Part shown: one piece after another, positions 21,961 to 32,455 of the stretch
Position numbering within the stretch: the first letter of the stretch is position 1
Layout of the letters: every line of letters begins with the position of its first letter
Origin: Plasmopara viticola
Taxonomy: Eukaryota > Oomycota > Peronosporomycetes > Peronosporales > Peronosporaceae
NCBI GenBank assembly: GCA_001695595.3
Contig: MBPM02000102.1
Location: forward strand, 124,001 to 188,000
Direction of reading: 5' to 3'
DNA: 64,000 bases
Program-made: the position numbers and the translations under genes
Notes under the pieces: model-generated
The model's input: only the letters and a program-made list of their open reading frames with translations
Told to the model about the DNA's origin: nothing
Database searches by the model: none

Positions 21961-23798
21961 AAGGGCTAGTATAGGTGACGACAACTTAATAACGACCTCC
22001 AAGGACCGGAATCAAGCCTGAACTATGACACGAAGGGTCTAAATATGTATGTACAAGACTCCGGAGTTGAATAGCGACGTCAACAACTACGTGTGCCGAC
22101 TACAAGGGGATCGGCCTCGAGTCGTTACTCGCTGTGGTAGCTTCTTGATGCGCAATTGCTAGGAGAAAGGGTTGTCTTTAAACTTCCGGATATCTATCCA
22201 GAAGACTATTCCTTTTCGATACTTTTTCTTCACGCATGTGCCATGAGGAATGACGGTATATGCATAGGACAGCGAATAATAACAACAGAAGATTGTCAAT
22301 GAGACGAAACCAAAAGTCAAGCAAACTCATTTGATACTTGAGGTTGTGTCAGATCCAGATGATCAATGCCGTCGGACCGTCTCCATCACTTATGAGTGTG
22401 CATACCCTAATAAAATGAATAAATTTGTCGCCTTGTATACTTTCTTCTTTCTTTTTGGCGTTGCGCTTATTTGTACAGTGCTAAATATAGTTTATGTGTA
22501 GTTGGCATTTGTTGTGGATTGACCGACTCAAACATATTAAAGGGCATATAAAGACTACCACAGAACAGTATATGTATGTCTCAATATTATCCATTATGTG
22601 ATAAGAGCTTGCTGTCAAAAATATTCAATGTTCGGTAAAAAGTACAACAGTGTCAATATGCAAGTTACCATTGCGTGTTTTGCATACCTTTTGGTGATAC
22701 ACGACCTTAAATCGATAAAAATTGCTATAATTTGGATCGAGAAACGAACACTTCTTTGCGTCAAATCTCGTGTATATAGATTGGTTGAACATTGCATTCA
22801 AAATCTAGTCTTCAAGCAACGGTTTATTGCGCGCATCAACTCTCTCTAAACCCGGGGTAGTAAATACTCGTTTACCGGAAGATTCAAGGTCATTCTACGC
22901 GCCTCCTCCGTGCAAGATGCTGTGTAACCCCGTCATACTCGGTCTCGAAGCAGTTTTTACTTTTTCGCATTTAAAGTAGTCAAGAGGCAAATTTTTCGCT
23001 CAAATATTCTACGACGGATATTTTTTGTCGCCAACATCACATCGACGTCTGATCAGTATCTGACCTTAAAGTAAAAATGGCGGCTATTGATTGCCTGATT
23101 TACAAACAAATACATTCAATTGTATTCTGTCATGGGCTCACTGCATTTCGAATTGATCAAACTTCAAAGCTAAATCTGATTAGTCTAATCATTTAAAAAT
23201 TGAAACAAAGCCGCTGACAAACACGTGAGCAGACTGTAGTGCGTATTTAAAGCGATTTATATTCAAATGACGGCAATTAAGTTTTGCAATATCGCACGTC
23301 ACATATCGCCGGAAAATCCAAGCGAGAAGTCTGAACCAAGCTAAAACCGGAGCCCACACGCTAGTACTTGGCTGTCTCAAGTGCGGGATGCTCATTGCTA
23401 TTTAAAGCATTTCCAGGACTGGGATTTTTCGTACTAAAAAAGCTTTTTTGGCAAGTGGGGCGCCCAGCCACCCAATCACTTCGCACTCATTTTTTAGTGC
23501 AGGTTGGCAGGTCAGTCACTTTTTTGGGCGTGATTGCTCATCCACTTTAGGGATCTATCTCTGCGTGCATTAGTTTAGATCGTATGGGTAATAGCCAGGT
23601 GCCTCCCAGTCTCGGATCAAGCGAAAAACCACTCGAAACACAAAGTCGGTACATCAATCTCACTACGGATCGAGGTAGTGCTTCGTATGAAAAGCTGTAG
23701 GCTACGCTACAGCTCTGTTTATATCGGCCGAGAATCAAGTTTAAAGATTGTCATAGAAGGGGCAGCTGCTACATTATGTGTTATCCGTCGTAAACTAC
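21961..23798. other. Gene-poor stretch, one diverged repeat only
   Basis: No supported gene. The only structure seen is the diverged repeat at 23357-23505 that resembles 40811-40965. Confidence 0.5.
23357..23505. repeat. Diverged dispersed repeat, copy a
   Basis: Two blocks match 40811-40965 in the same order and with similar spacing: GCTAGTACTTGGCTGTCTC here against GCTAGTACTTAGTTGTCTC there, then GGCAAGTGGGGCG against GGTCAGTGGGGCG, each followed by further scattered identity. The repeat class is unknown; it could be a solo-LTR or MITE remnant. Confidence 0.35.
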
Positions 23799-23944
23799 TG
23801 TTGAGTAGAAAGTAGAAACCGAAGTGAATATATTTTTCTTGGCCAATGAACGGCTACCATATGTAATTACTAATTGTGACGTACTTGTAATTACTGTGAA
23901 GCCATCCACCTGTTTAACATGCATTCAGCTGTGTAATTTTAACA
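23799..23944 (-). repeat. LTR of the Ty1/copia element, left copy (3' LTR)
   Basis: 146 bp running from TGTTGAGTAG to TTTTAACA on the plus strand. Closely matches 28027-28119 plus 30868-30928. On the minus strand it reads TGTTAAAA...CAACA, with perfect short inverted ends. A purine-rich tract, expected just 5' of a 3' LTR, adjoins it at 23945-23960 on the minus strand. Confidence 0.85.
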
Positions 23945-24074
23945 CTTCCACTCACCGCTAATGCTGTGTGTCCTTTGTTGCTGACTTGGTCTTGATTCCG
24001 GAGGCTTCGCGCAGATACTTCAGCATCTTTGCATAAGCGCCTTGACTAGCATATCTGCAAGCTGACTCTTCGCA

Positions 24075-25241
24075 TTAAAGTAGCCAATCTTGAGCAATCC
24101 ATGCTGAACGTTCTCCCGAAAAAAAAGATGTTTGATGTCCACGTGCTTTGTACGTGCGTGGTAGCCCGCGTTGTTTGCCAAAGCTATCGCACCTTGGTTG
24201 TCTTCCCATGTTTACGTGCCTCCCACTTCTTCTTAACCCCGTGGCCTTGAGCATTGCGCGCGCCCAAAGTTCTTCTTGTGTGCACAAGCTTAGCGCCATA
24301 TACTCTGCTTCTGCGGAACTTAGTGCGACGGTTCTCTGAAACTTGGACTTGAATACAACCGGAGCTTTACCAATGTTGATCAGCACACCTGAGACAGACC
24401 GTCTGTCATCAGTGTTGCTACCCCAGTCAGCATCCGAAAAATCTTCAACAATCACCTTTCTTGTCCCTCTTTGGTAAATGATTCCATGATGATGTGTGGA
24501 ATTTAAGTAGCGCAATACACGAATTGCGGCGTTCCAATGTGGTGACCCCGGATTCTCGAGAAATCGAGACAGTTGTGTCACGATGTATGCGACGTCCGGA
24601 CGAGTGCAAGTTGTAACGTATAGCAGACATCCAATTAGTGAGCGGTATGGTCTTGACCGCATCTCCGAACGCTCAGCTGCTGTACTCGGTGACTGTGGTG
24701 TTGACAGCTGGAGACCGGACGTACACGAATTGTCGACGTTCTTGGCGTTTTTCTGTCCAAGTCGCTCAGCCACGTCGCTAATGTAGCGTGTTTGGTTGAT
24801 CATTAGTGTGGAAGCTGTCATGTCGTGGTCGATCCCCAGGCCCAAGATGAACTTCGCCATACCGAGAATTTTCATTTTGAAAACACCTTTTAGCATCCCC
24901 TTGACCTCTAGGATCTCGTCGCTCGTCTTGGCTGCAATGCTCATATCATCGACATAAAGACATACGTGCACAAAACCTTCTTTTACTTTCTTCACGTAGA
25001 CGCATTGATCCGCTCCACAACTGTTAAAATCGTTCTTCTTGAAGACGTGGTCGATCGTCTTGTTCCAAGCACTTGCAGCTTGCTTGAGACCATATATAGC
25101 TTTGTTCAGCTGACACGCAAATCCTTGAGCTCCCTTAACACCAATCGCAACTTCCATGTGAACACGATCTGACAGCACACTGTTGAGAAAGGCGGTGTCG
25201 ACGTCCAGCTGTTCCATTTTGTAGCCTAATACCGCACACAC
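24075..25241 (-). CDS. Copia reverse transcriptase and RNase H region of pol
   Basis: 388 open codons, entered in frame rather than from a true start. Visible motifs are MEQLDVDTAFLNS (RT palm Asp), LNKAIYGLKQAASAW, the active site CLYVDDMSIAAK, GCLLYVTTCTRPDVAY, and RNase H FSDADWGSNTDDRRS and VALSSAEAEYMALS. The catalytic aspartates of both domains are present. The last ~45 residues look frameshifted. It normally belongs to one gag-pol polyprotein. This is the best preserved part of the element. Confidence 0.85.
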   Translation of the reverse strand: MCAVLGYKMEQLDVDTAFLNSVLSDRVHMEVAIGVKGAQGFACQLNKAIYGLKQAASAWNKTIDHVFKKNDFNSCGADQCVYVKKVKEGFVHVCLYVDDMSIAAKTSDEILEVKGMLKGVFKMKILGMAKFILGLGIDHDMTASTLMINQTRYISDVAERLGQKNAKNVDNSCTSGLQLSTPQSPSTAAERSEMRSRPYRSLIGCLLYVTTCTRPDVAYIVTQLSRFLENPGSPHWNAAIRVLRYLNSTHHHGIIYQRGTRKVIVEDFSDADWGSNTDDRRSVSGVLINIGKAPVVFKSKFQRTVALSSAEAEYMALSLCTQEELWARAMLKATGLRRSGRHVNMGRQPRCDSFGKQRGLPRTYKARGHQTSFFSGERSAWIAQDWLL

Positions 25242-25911
25242 TGCGAGTACAACTCAAATCGAGTTCATGTTGCCCACTGGAGAGTAAGTCTCGAAGAAAT
25301 CCACGCCGTATTTCTGCTTGAAACCTTTAGCCGCCAATCGTGCTTTGTAGCGCACAACACATCCATTCTGGTCACGCTTCTTGCATCGTTTATCGCCATT
25401 CGCCACTGTTTCGCCTCGTCACTACACATTTCCTGCGCATACGTGGTAGCAAGTCTGATTCTTCACCAACACTCACGACGTAAGCGAGAATAGCTTCAGC
25501 TGCAAGGCCGTCTTCAATAATCCTTGCACGCTATGACGATGGTGGTTCTTCGCTTCCTTCCAGACTTTCATCGGCATCTGATCCGTTCTCCAACAGCAAC
25601 ATTGGTTTATGCGTACGCCTTGAACGTTCCACTTGCGGTCGAAATACCAATCGATCTTCCTGTGCATCCAGTGAAGGAGAGCTGTACTATGTCAGTTCAG
25701 AGTGTACTGAGGTTGGTAATCGAAGCATCTCGACCCTTGACTCATTTGTGTCGGACTCCTCCTCATTCATTGGAGCATTTGAAGTTTCATCATCTTCTTC
25801 ACACTTCATAGGTTTATCTTGATCTTGTTGGTGTTCCGTCGGCCCGGATACTGCACTTTCATCGTTGTCTTTGGTAACCGGTATCACTTTCATTTGTTTA
25901 GGCGGGTGCGT

Positions 25912-27049
25912 CTAATAAATGCCGCCCACTTCACGCTCGTCCAGCTTCACCGACCGTGATACTGATATCTTGTCTTTCTCCAAATCGTAAACTCGGTATC
26001 CCTTGGTGTCTTCGGCATAACCAAGGAACATGCACTTGAAGCTTTTGGCTTCGAGCTTCGTCCTCTTCACTTGATCAACGTGAGCATATCCATGAGACCC
26101 AAACACCCTAAGATGATCCATCCGAGGCTTCATCATAAATCCCGGTTTATATGAGGTTTTATTTGGGTGCATTGTATATGGAGAGCGGTTGATAGGGTAC
26201 ACCGCAGTGCTTACTTCCTCTGCCCACCAACATGTCGGAACGCACGTGTAGTGTACCATGCTCCGTGCCTTTTCCATTATCGTACGGCTCATTCGTTCTG
26301 CAATTCCATTTTGTTGGGGACTGCATGGTACTGCACACTGATGTATGATACTGCTCCGCTGACATTAATCCGCAACTGTCTTGTTGACAAACTCCATTCC
26401 GTTGTCCGGACGCAGACACTTGACATGGGTGTCCCATTGATTCTCATGCAGTGCTTTGAACATCTTGATCTTGTCGGCAACTTCACTCTTCTTTGCCAGA
26501 AAGTAAGCCACCACATATCGTGAATAATCATCCACAAAAGTCAAAATGCATTTAGCACCTCCTTTCAAAGTGTCTTCATGGGTCCAATCACGTCTGTGTG
26601 GACTAATTTCAATACACGTGATGTCTTTGTCATGGAGCGTCCTGGAAAGGCTTCGATCGTCTGCTTGCCCTTCATGCATCCACCACACAGGGTCTTGATA
26701 CCTTGTTTTAGCGCAGGATACCTTCTGTAGATCGCATAGTCTTCACTAAAACGTCCTCACTTGGATGTCCCGTACGAGCGTGCCATAACTCCCACTGACT
26801 ATTAGCTCCCGAGTATTGCACCGATCGTGCCTCCCCTTGCTGACAACACAGTGTGTAAGCTTTCTCATTTCTTGTCCCAGTTGCCGAAGCTTCGTTCTTG
26901 TCCCAAATGATGCACGAAGCACACTGAAACTCCACACTTAGTCCACGTTGGGCAAGCTTTCCAACCGACAGTAGACGTCTGTCAAGTCCAGAAATTAGCA
27001 GCACTTCCATCATCGATATGTGTCTTCCATCTAAACCGATAAGCTTCAC
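25912..27049 (-). pseudogene. Copia integrase region (broken into several frames)
   Basis: The piece at 27049-26708 holds the pre-integrase zinc-binding part with LWHARTGHPSEDVLVKT. The piece at 26688-26365 holds the core with LTFVDDYSRYVVAYFL and RPDNGMEFVNK (catalytic Asp and Glu context). The piece at 26292-25912 holds MEKARSMVHYTCVP and RVFGSHGYAHV, typical of the integrase end. Stops and frame changes separate the pieces, and a degraded linker (25900-25250) follows before the RT. Confidence 0.8.
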
Positions 27050-27093
27050 CTTTCGAGCTCTTTCGACGCGTAATTTCCTGCCGTCTACAGTTC

Positions 27094-27978
27094 TTACCTT
27101 GACGTCGGCTTTGAGTTGCTTGAAGTCAAGTCGATCAAGTCACTTCGGTGAGGGGTCATGTGCGACGTCGCACCACTGTCGATCAGCCAGCTTACTGATT
27201 GCTCATCCCCCACAGCAAACACTGCATCATTACCGCTATAACGATTTCTGGAACGGTTCTCAGCAGCTGGGCAGTCCCGTTTCATATGAGCAGTCTGGTC
27301 ACAATTGAAGCATTTCCCCCGAAAGCTGCCGCCCTTGTGTGGCGCGTAACTCTTGCGGCCAATTCCTCGTCTGCCCTCGATCCGTCTATCATTGTCTGTG
27401 GCTCGAAACGCTTTTTCACTTGCTTCCTTCTTCTGTAGTCTGTTTGACTCCTTCAACAGCTTCTCCTTGACTGCGATCAGAATTATGTCCTTGGTGTTCT
27501 CCACGATAGAAGATATTATTTCATATTCCGCCGGCAGGCTGCTCAGAAGCACCACTAGCTGTCTTGATTCATCCACCAACTCTCCCGTCATCTGGAGTCC
27601 CACGTCTAGCTCATCGAACGCGTCCAAATGTTTCACCATGCGAGTGCCACTCTCCATCTTAAACTCATGAAGGCGCCATGTCATCGTGACACGGTTGTGT
27701 AGGGTGGAACGATGATAGAAATCGCGAAGCGTTCCCCATGCCTCCAAGGCACGAGTAGCAGACCGTATCTTGGTCTGGTGTTGAGTCTCGACGCCCTGGA
27801 CAATTATACCCAATGTTTTGGCGTCTTTCACGAGCTACGTCTCCGTTATTTCGCTCTCGTCCTTCGCGCCCATAATGTGCCCTAGAAGCCCTTTTCTTGC
27901 GAGGGCCATCCGCATGTTGAACTCCCAATGGTAGTAGTTACCATCTTCTAGGAGGACTTCGGTGCGCTTGGTAGTCAT
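27094..27978 (-). pseudogene. Copia gag with zinc knuckle and start of protease
   Basis: Begins with the ATG at 27978, 48 bases inside the 5' LTR end. One in-frame TAG at 27837-27835 interrupts an otherwise continuous frame to 27094. A helical gag domain (UBN2-type pattern) is followed by the zinc knuckle CFNCDQTAHMKRDCPA and the protease active site SWLIDSGATSHMTPH. The single nonsense codon suggests recent loss. Confidence 0.8.
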
Positions 27979-28026
27979 GGCGTTGAAGGTGTGGTGATGC
28001 GAGGCTGTTGTTTGCGGCTGTTAACC

Positions 28027-28119
28027 TGTTGAGTAGAAAGTAAAAACCGAAGTGAGTATATTTATCTTGATCAATGAACGGCTACCATATGTAATTACTG
28101 ATTGTGACGTACTTGTAAT
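28027..28119 (-). repeat. Right copia LTR (5' LTR), first part
   Basis: Matches the left LTR from its TGTTGAG end to GACGTACTTGTAAT, where the hAT element begins. The remainder of the LTR resumes after the hAT, to 30928. Confidence 0.85.
28112..28119. repeat. hAT target-site duplication, left
   Basis: CTTGTAAT, repeated exactly at 30868-30875. The uninterrupted left LTR contains this 8-mer once, so it is the duplicated target. An 8-bp duplication is diagnostic of hAT transposition. Confidence 0.92.
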
Positions 28120-30867
28120 TAGGGATGAGGACGTCAGATCAACGTTAAGAACGTTAACTTAACCCGGTATCCGTTGACGTATTGCAAACGTTGTTGAGAC
28201 GTCCCGGCAATATTAATGTATAGTACACCAGCTGAGATTGCAGGATAGAAGAAAGAGCCTACATTGCATCATTCCCAGATGGAGCCTCCACCATCAAATG
28301 ATTTTGCGCCGCCGCCCCTGTTCAAGATGCGCCGTATTAAGAAGGACGATTACTGGTCGTTCATCCGACTTGTAGCTCCAAACGCACAGCTACCACTGGG
28401 AAAGAGGGCTTGGGAATCGTCTGATACAAACTTGGCTTATTGTCTAAAGTGCAGAAGCTCTTTCAGCTTTAATCAGGAGGTAGCGCCAGCATTCGAAAGC
28501 ACATGAATTAAAAACATCCACAAGATCTCAGCAAAGCTATGCGTGAACAGGCATCCAAGCGAGTGGCGATCGCACTTTGTGCAACGCGAAAATCTGATGC
28601 AATGATGTTTTCTCCGACAAAGAGAACAAGGAAGATCGATCCAGCTGACGAAGAGATGGCCACAAGAGCTTTCATTGATTGGATTGCCAAACGACTGCGC
28701 CCACTAAGTGTTGCCGACGACAAGGAGCTTCGTTTCTTTTTGACGTTGATTCAGACAATGAGAGGTCTGTACGAGCTACCCTCTCGCCGCACTATTACTG
28801 AAAAAATGCAAAATCACTGTCAGTTTAAGCGATCGCTGGTAAAGACGCAGATTGCTGAAGATGCAGACTTCTATTCTCTCACATCTGACATGTGGACATC
28901 TCGAGCAACAGATAGCTATATTTCGCTAACTATTCATTTTGTGAATACCGATTTTGAGATGATGGCGTACACTTTGGATGTTATGAGTTTTCGTGGGAAG
29001 CACACTGGCATCAGGATTAAATGCAAACTGGGCGTGCTCATGCGCAAGTGGGGTCTAGATGTTTCTCGCGTTATCAAAATGGTACGTGATAACGGGTCGA
29101 ACACTGTCAGTGCGTGTGATGCGCTAGGTGTGCAGCACTTCGAATTCGTGGCGCATACGCTACATTTGATTGTATCAGGAGCTCTCCTAAAAACAAGTGT
29201 CGAAGTGACAAATGTGGAAGAGGATAATGACGGGAACGAGGAAGGTAGGGAGGAGGTTGAAAATATTGCTGACAGTGAAGAGGAGGAGGAGCAGTGGATT
29301 GAACTGGAAGCTATTGCGTTCTTGGAGCAAGAACTGGTAGATATCGAATCCCAAACGATTGCAAGTTCTATAGACAACGTTTCGCATGAATCTGAGCCAC
29401 TGGACGTCAATGCTGATGACACGCTGGATGGAGGTCTTCTTGATGGTTGTCTTAGTGTGCGGACAACAACTTCAATTCTAAACGCTATGAAGCAAGCCAT
29501 GAGTGAAACAAGAATGCATGTTTCTAGCTTTCGCAAATTTGTTCACTACTTCAACGAAAGTTATAAAGGAAAAGACAAGTTGAAGTCGCTACAAAATGTG
29601 GCCGTACCTCTTACCGTTATTTCAGATGTAGCCACCCGCTGGAATAGCACGCATCACATGCTCCAACGCCTTCTGCATTTTCGTCCTAGTATCCAATCAT
29701 TCATGGAGTTTATATTGACAGCGAAAGGCAAAGAAGAGTTCAGCGACGCAAGTATTGTGAGGCCCACTGGAGAAATGTGGTTTAGCATCCAATGCCTCGA
29801 CAAGCTTCTCGTGGTTTTTGAGCTGGTAACTAAGACACTATCAGGTGGAACATACCCCACTGCTACATTGATATATTCATGTATACGCCTTCTTGAAAAG
29901 CGGCTATTAAATCAGAGGATTTTTGCCAAAATATCGCCTGCTCACGCTGGAGAATATTACTACATCTCGGTGCTGGAACGCATGCATCTCGTCCGTCGTT
30001 TTTTCTTGTTTTTGCTCCGAAAATGATTCAAGCAATTACCTTTGGATGTGAAATATTGCTGCTTGCTTGATCCTCAATTCGTGCTTGGTAAGTCACTGAA
30101 CGCAACAGAAAAAATAGAAGGGAGGGAGTTCTTGGTGAGCGAGGCAATGCGCTCTGCTGGTGCAGATATCTACAGCACGAGCTTCGATGAGGATAGCGAT
30201 GAAGAAGAGAACTTCATCAATGATCTCCTTGGACGCAAGCGAAGATCGCCTCATCCTCAAGTGCAAAACGGGTTGTCGCTTCGTGCAAAAGTAGAGGCAG
30301 AGGTGAATTGATACTACGACAGATCCCATCAAAAAGCACAAGAGAATACGTGCCGAGAGCAGAAGTCCAAAACACAGAAACTTGACGATGGTCTCAAGTG
30401 GTGGCGCGAAAATGGCAGTGATTTTTCGCTCTTAGCTCCTATTGCGAGGAAATATTTTGGCATGGTAGCTACATCAGTACCTTCAGAGCGCTGCTTCTCG
30501 TGGGCAGGAAACATTATTACAGCACGGCGTAATAGGTTGTCTTGTTCCAACCTAAGAGATCTCATTTTTCTTTCCAGCAATACGATTGGCGAGGAACCAG
30601 AGGAGTAGCTGGAGACGTACGGTAGAAACGTGCTAAAGAGTTACATGTTGAAAATAGACTTTTTGCACGACTTGTCTTACAAATTCTTCTCCCGTCCGTT
30701 CTTATGTTTGTGCAGCTTGAACATGGTATGGTTTCATTCCATTGGTTTGACAGGTTAAAGTGTCTTTCTATGACGTCAAACAACGTCTAACAAACGAGAA
30801 CGGGAACTTTTGGACGGGAACGGGAACAACATTTTTTACGTTAACACCGTTTACGTCCCCATCCCTA
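28120..30867 (+). mobile_element. hAT DNA transposon, nested in the copia LTR
   Basis: 2,748 bp with inverted ends TAGGGATGAGGACG (left) and TAGGGATGGGGACG (right, reverse complement), one mismatch in 14. Subterminal GTTAAC-type motifs lie near both ends (28145-28160, 30838-30845). It is flanked by the exact 8-bp duplication CTTGTAAT. It encodes one transposase on the plus strand, spoiled by an early frameshift and three in-frame stops. The ends look intact, so it could in principle be moved by a transposase supplied from elsewhere. Confidence 0.93.
28264..30608 (+). pseudogene. hAT transposase, interrupted by one frameshift and three in-frame stops
   Basis: The first part (28264-28506) carries a BED-like finger with YCLKC. 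After a frameshift, one frame runs from 28509 to the TAG at 30606, broken only by TAA 28509, TGA 30024 and TGA 30309. It contains SLTSDMWTSRATDSYIS (first catalytic Asp of the RNase H-like fold), MVRDNGSNTVSACDALG (second Asp), an acidic insertion (~29215-29300) and VISDVATRWNSTHHML (hAT Arg-Trp motif). The C-terminal hATC dimerisation region contains SVPSERCFSWAG and ITARRNRLS. All the expected parts are present in order, so inactivation is recent. Confidence 0.9.
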
Positions 30868-30928
30868 CTTGTAATTACTGTGAAGCCATCCACCTGTTCA
30901 ACATGCATTAAGCTGTGTAATTTTAACA
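30868..30928 (-). repeat. Right copia LTR (5' LTR), second part, starting with the right hAT target duplication
   Basis: Begins with the second copy of CTTGTAAT (30868-30875) and continues with the rest of the LTR to TTTTAACA. With 28027-28119 it completes one LTR. Confidence 0.85.
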
Positions 30929-32455
30929 AATACAGACATCGAGCAATTAATCATACCTTCCTGCCGTGAATACGTGGCGATTTAAGCAAAATAAATTGAG
31001 CATGTCCTTACGTGGCATTTACAATTCGTCCGACTCGACGTTTTGAACACGTTTGAATCAGCTGACGCAAGTGACTAACTCACCACGAGTGCCGTTTATT
31101 TTGCATCTTAAATTACAAACAAAAGCGCCGCTTTAGTACCGGTGCATGGACCGCCTTTAAGATGGACTTACCACTGCATAAAGAGTGCAAGAACAATGTT
31201 AAGTAAATTCGCATCCGCGCAAAAGGAATGAATTGATAGCAGCAAAGCAAGAACTGATGAGAGGCCGAAAATGTTCATAGTTGCGGTCGTATACGTAAAG
31301 TTCAATCTGCAAGAAGGTCGAAATGCTTCACAAAATGACAACAGGATCGACCTCAGCTCAGACTCTAGTGATGCGGCTTGGCATCGGTCTGTGGAAGACT
31401 TGAAGATTCGTAATGAACTCTTCGGAGTAAACGACGGCGCATCGCAATACACTAACTCTTCGTAGCTCCATACAACTTTTGTACTAATCGTTGTCCACGA
31501 CCTTTAATTCAATGACTGATTATGAATATACGTCCAAAACAAATGTGATTTTAAACCTAGCATAATTATGATGACTGTATGTACTATTTCAGGTATTTTT
31601 AGCTGGTATCTAATATTTCACGCTAAGTATAAGTGATCCAAAAATAGCAGCAGTAACACAAATGCACATAATCAACCGTCTGCTGGCAACATTGTATGAA
31701 AGGAACCCAACTTGTAGTAAGTGCAAAGGGACGCTTTGGGGTATTTGAAGGGCCATCCAACGGCAATGGGGTCAAATTCCAGATCTCCACAACGGCACAA
31801 CTGTCAAATCGGCTCTGCCTTTCATTTACATGGTGTTCCTTATAACAGCAACCAGTTACAACGCGTTCCTGTCAACTGGATCGACGACGGTTGTAACCAC
31901 CACGTATGAAACATTGCTAGCGCTCGCGTGGCGAGAAAGCCCTATCGCTCTTGAAACGCTCTGGACTCGTAGCAGCTCTCCTTTCCTCTTAATTGCCCCC
32001 TTCATGCGTTCACTGTATCTGGCCCCTGCTTGACTGAAGTTTGCTTCCATCTTGATTTATGGTCAGTTTCGCTCCAAAGCCGATACATCCATCGCAACGT
32101 CTGACTCCCTAATGCACCGTGAGATCTCGTCCTAACTAGCTTGAAGAAAGCCTCGAGATCTGTGAGCCTTTAGTCAATGTACGTAGGACCTTGCTTATAG
32201 AAAGAATCCTCTAAAGACGAGGCTTTACTTGAAAAAACGGTTGATCGGACCATGTGGTCATATCGGCTTTCGCGACCAGACACTTCTATCTTTTCTAGCT
32301 TTTCGCTGGTCATTTTCTTCGAATAAAAAAGACCAAGCTTAGGGACTGAACCCTTACATACACCTTTTAGCTCACGAGAGACCTAAGTCTTATCGCGTCG
32401 AGCGCCAACCGCCACATTAGTTTTTGTTTCTTCTTCTCCTTGTCAAGCATTCCGT
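30929..32455. other. Intergenic, no firm gene
   Basis: No supported gene except the doubtful short peptide at 31168-31278. The part just before 32456 should hold the promoter and 5' leader of the tandem-PH gene and is pyrimidine-rich (TTTTTGTTTCTTCTTCTCC at about 32420-32440). Confidence 0.5.
31168..31278 (-). CDS. Doubtful 36-residue secreted peptide or first exon of a decayed secreted gene
   Basis: From the ATG at 31278 the peptide reads MNIFGLSSVLALLLSIHSFC, then ADANLLNIVLALFMQW and a stop. The first 23 residues look like a good signal peptide (short N-region, Leu-rich core, small residues near ADA). The stop is the TAA inside TGGTAAGTCC, an ideal splice donor, so this could be a first exon. 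No continuing exon was found below it. No RXLR, CRN or NLP feature is visible. Confidence 0.2.
   Translation of the reverse strand: MNIFGLSSVLALLLSIHSFCADANLLNIVLALFMQW

Larger units (their letters stand above)
23799..30928 (-). mobile_element. Ty1/copia LTR retrotransposon with a hAT insertion in its 5' LTR
   Basis: Short LTRs bracket, on the minus strand, gag (27978-27094), protease, integrase (~27050-25912) and RT/RNase H (25241-24075); integrase before RT defines Ty1/copia. Several frames remain long, but gag has a TAG at 27837 and the integrase region is broken into at least three frames, so it is probably inactive alone. Removing the nested hAT (28120-30867 plus one 8-bp repeat) restores a right LTR nearly identical to the left one, which makes this the younger of the two LTR elements. 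Flanking 5-mers (actac and aatac) match only imperfectly. Confidence 0.9.

Noticed and set aside
28934..29536. A 200-codon Ser-rich minus-strand frame
   Set aside because: Antisense shadow of the hAT transposase; the Ser runs are complements of its acidic insertion.
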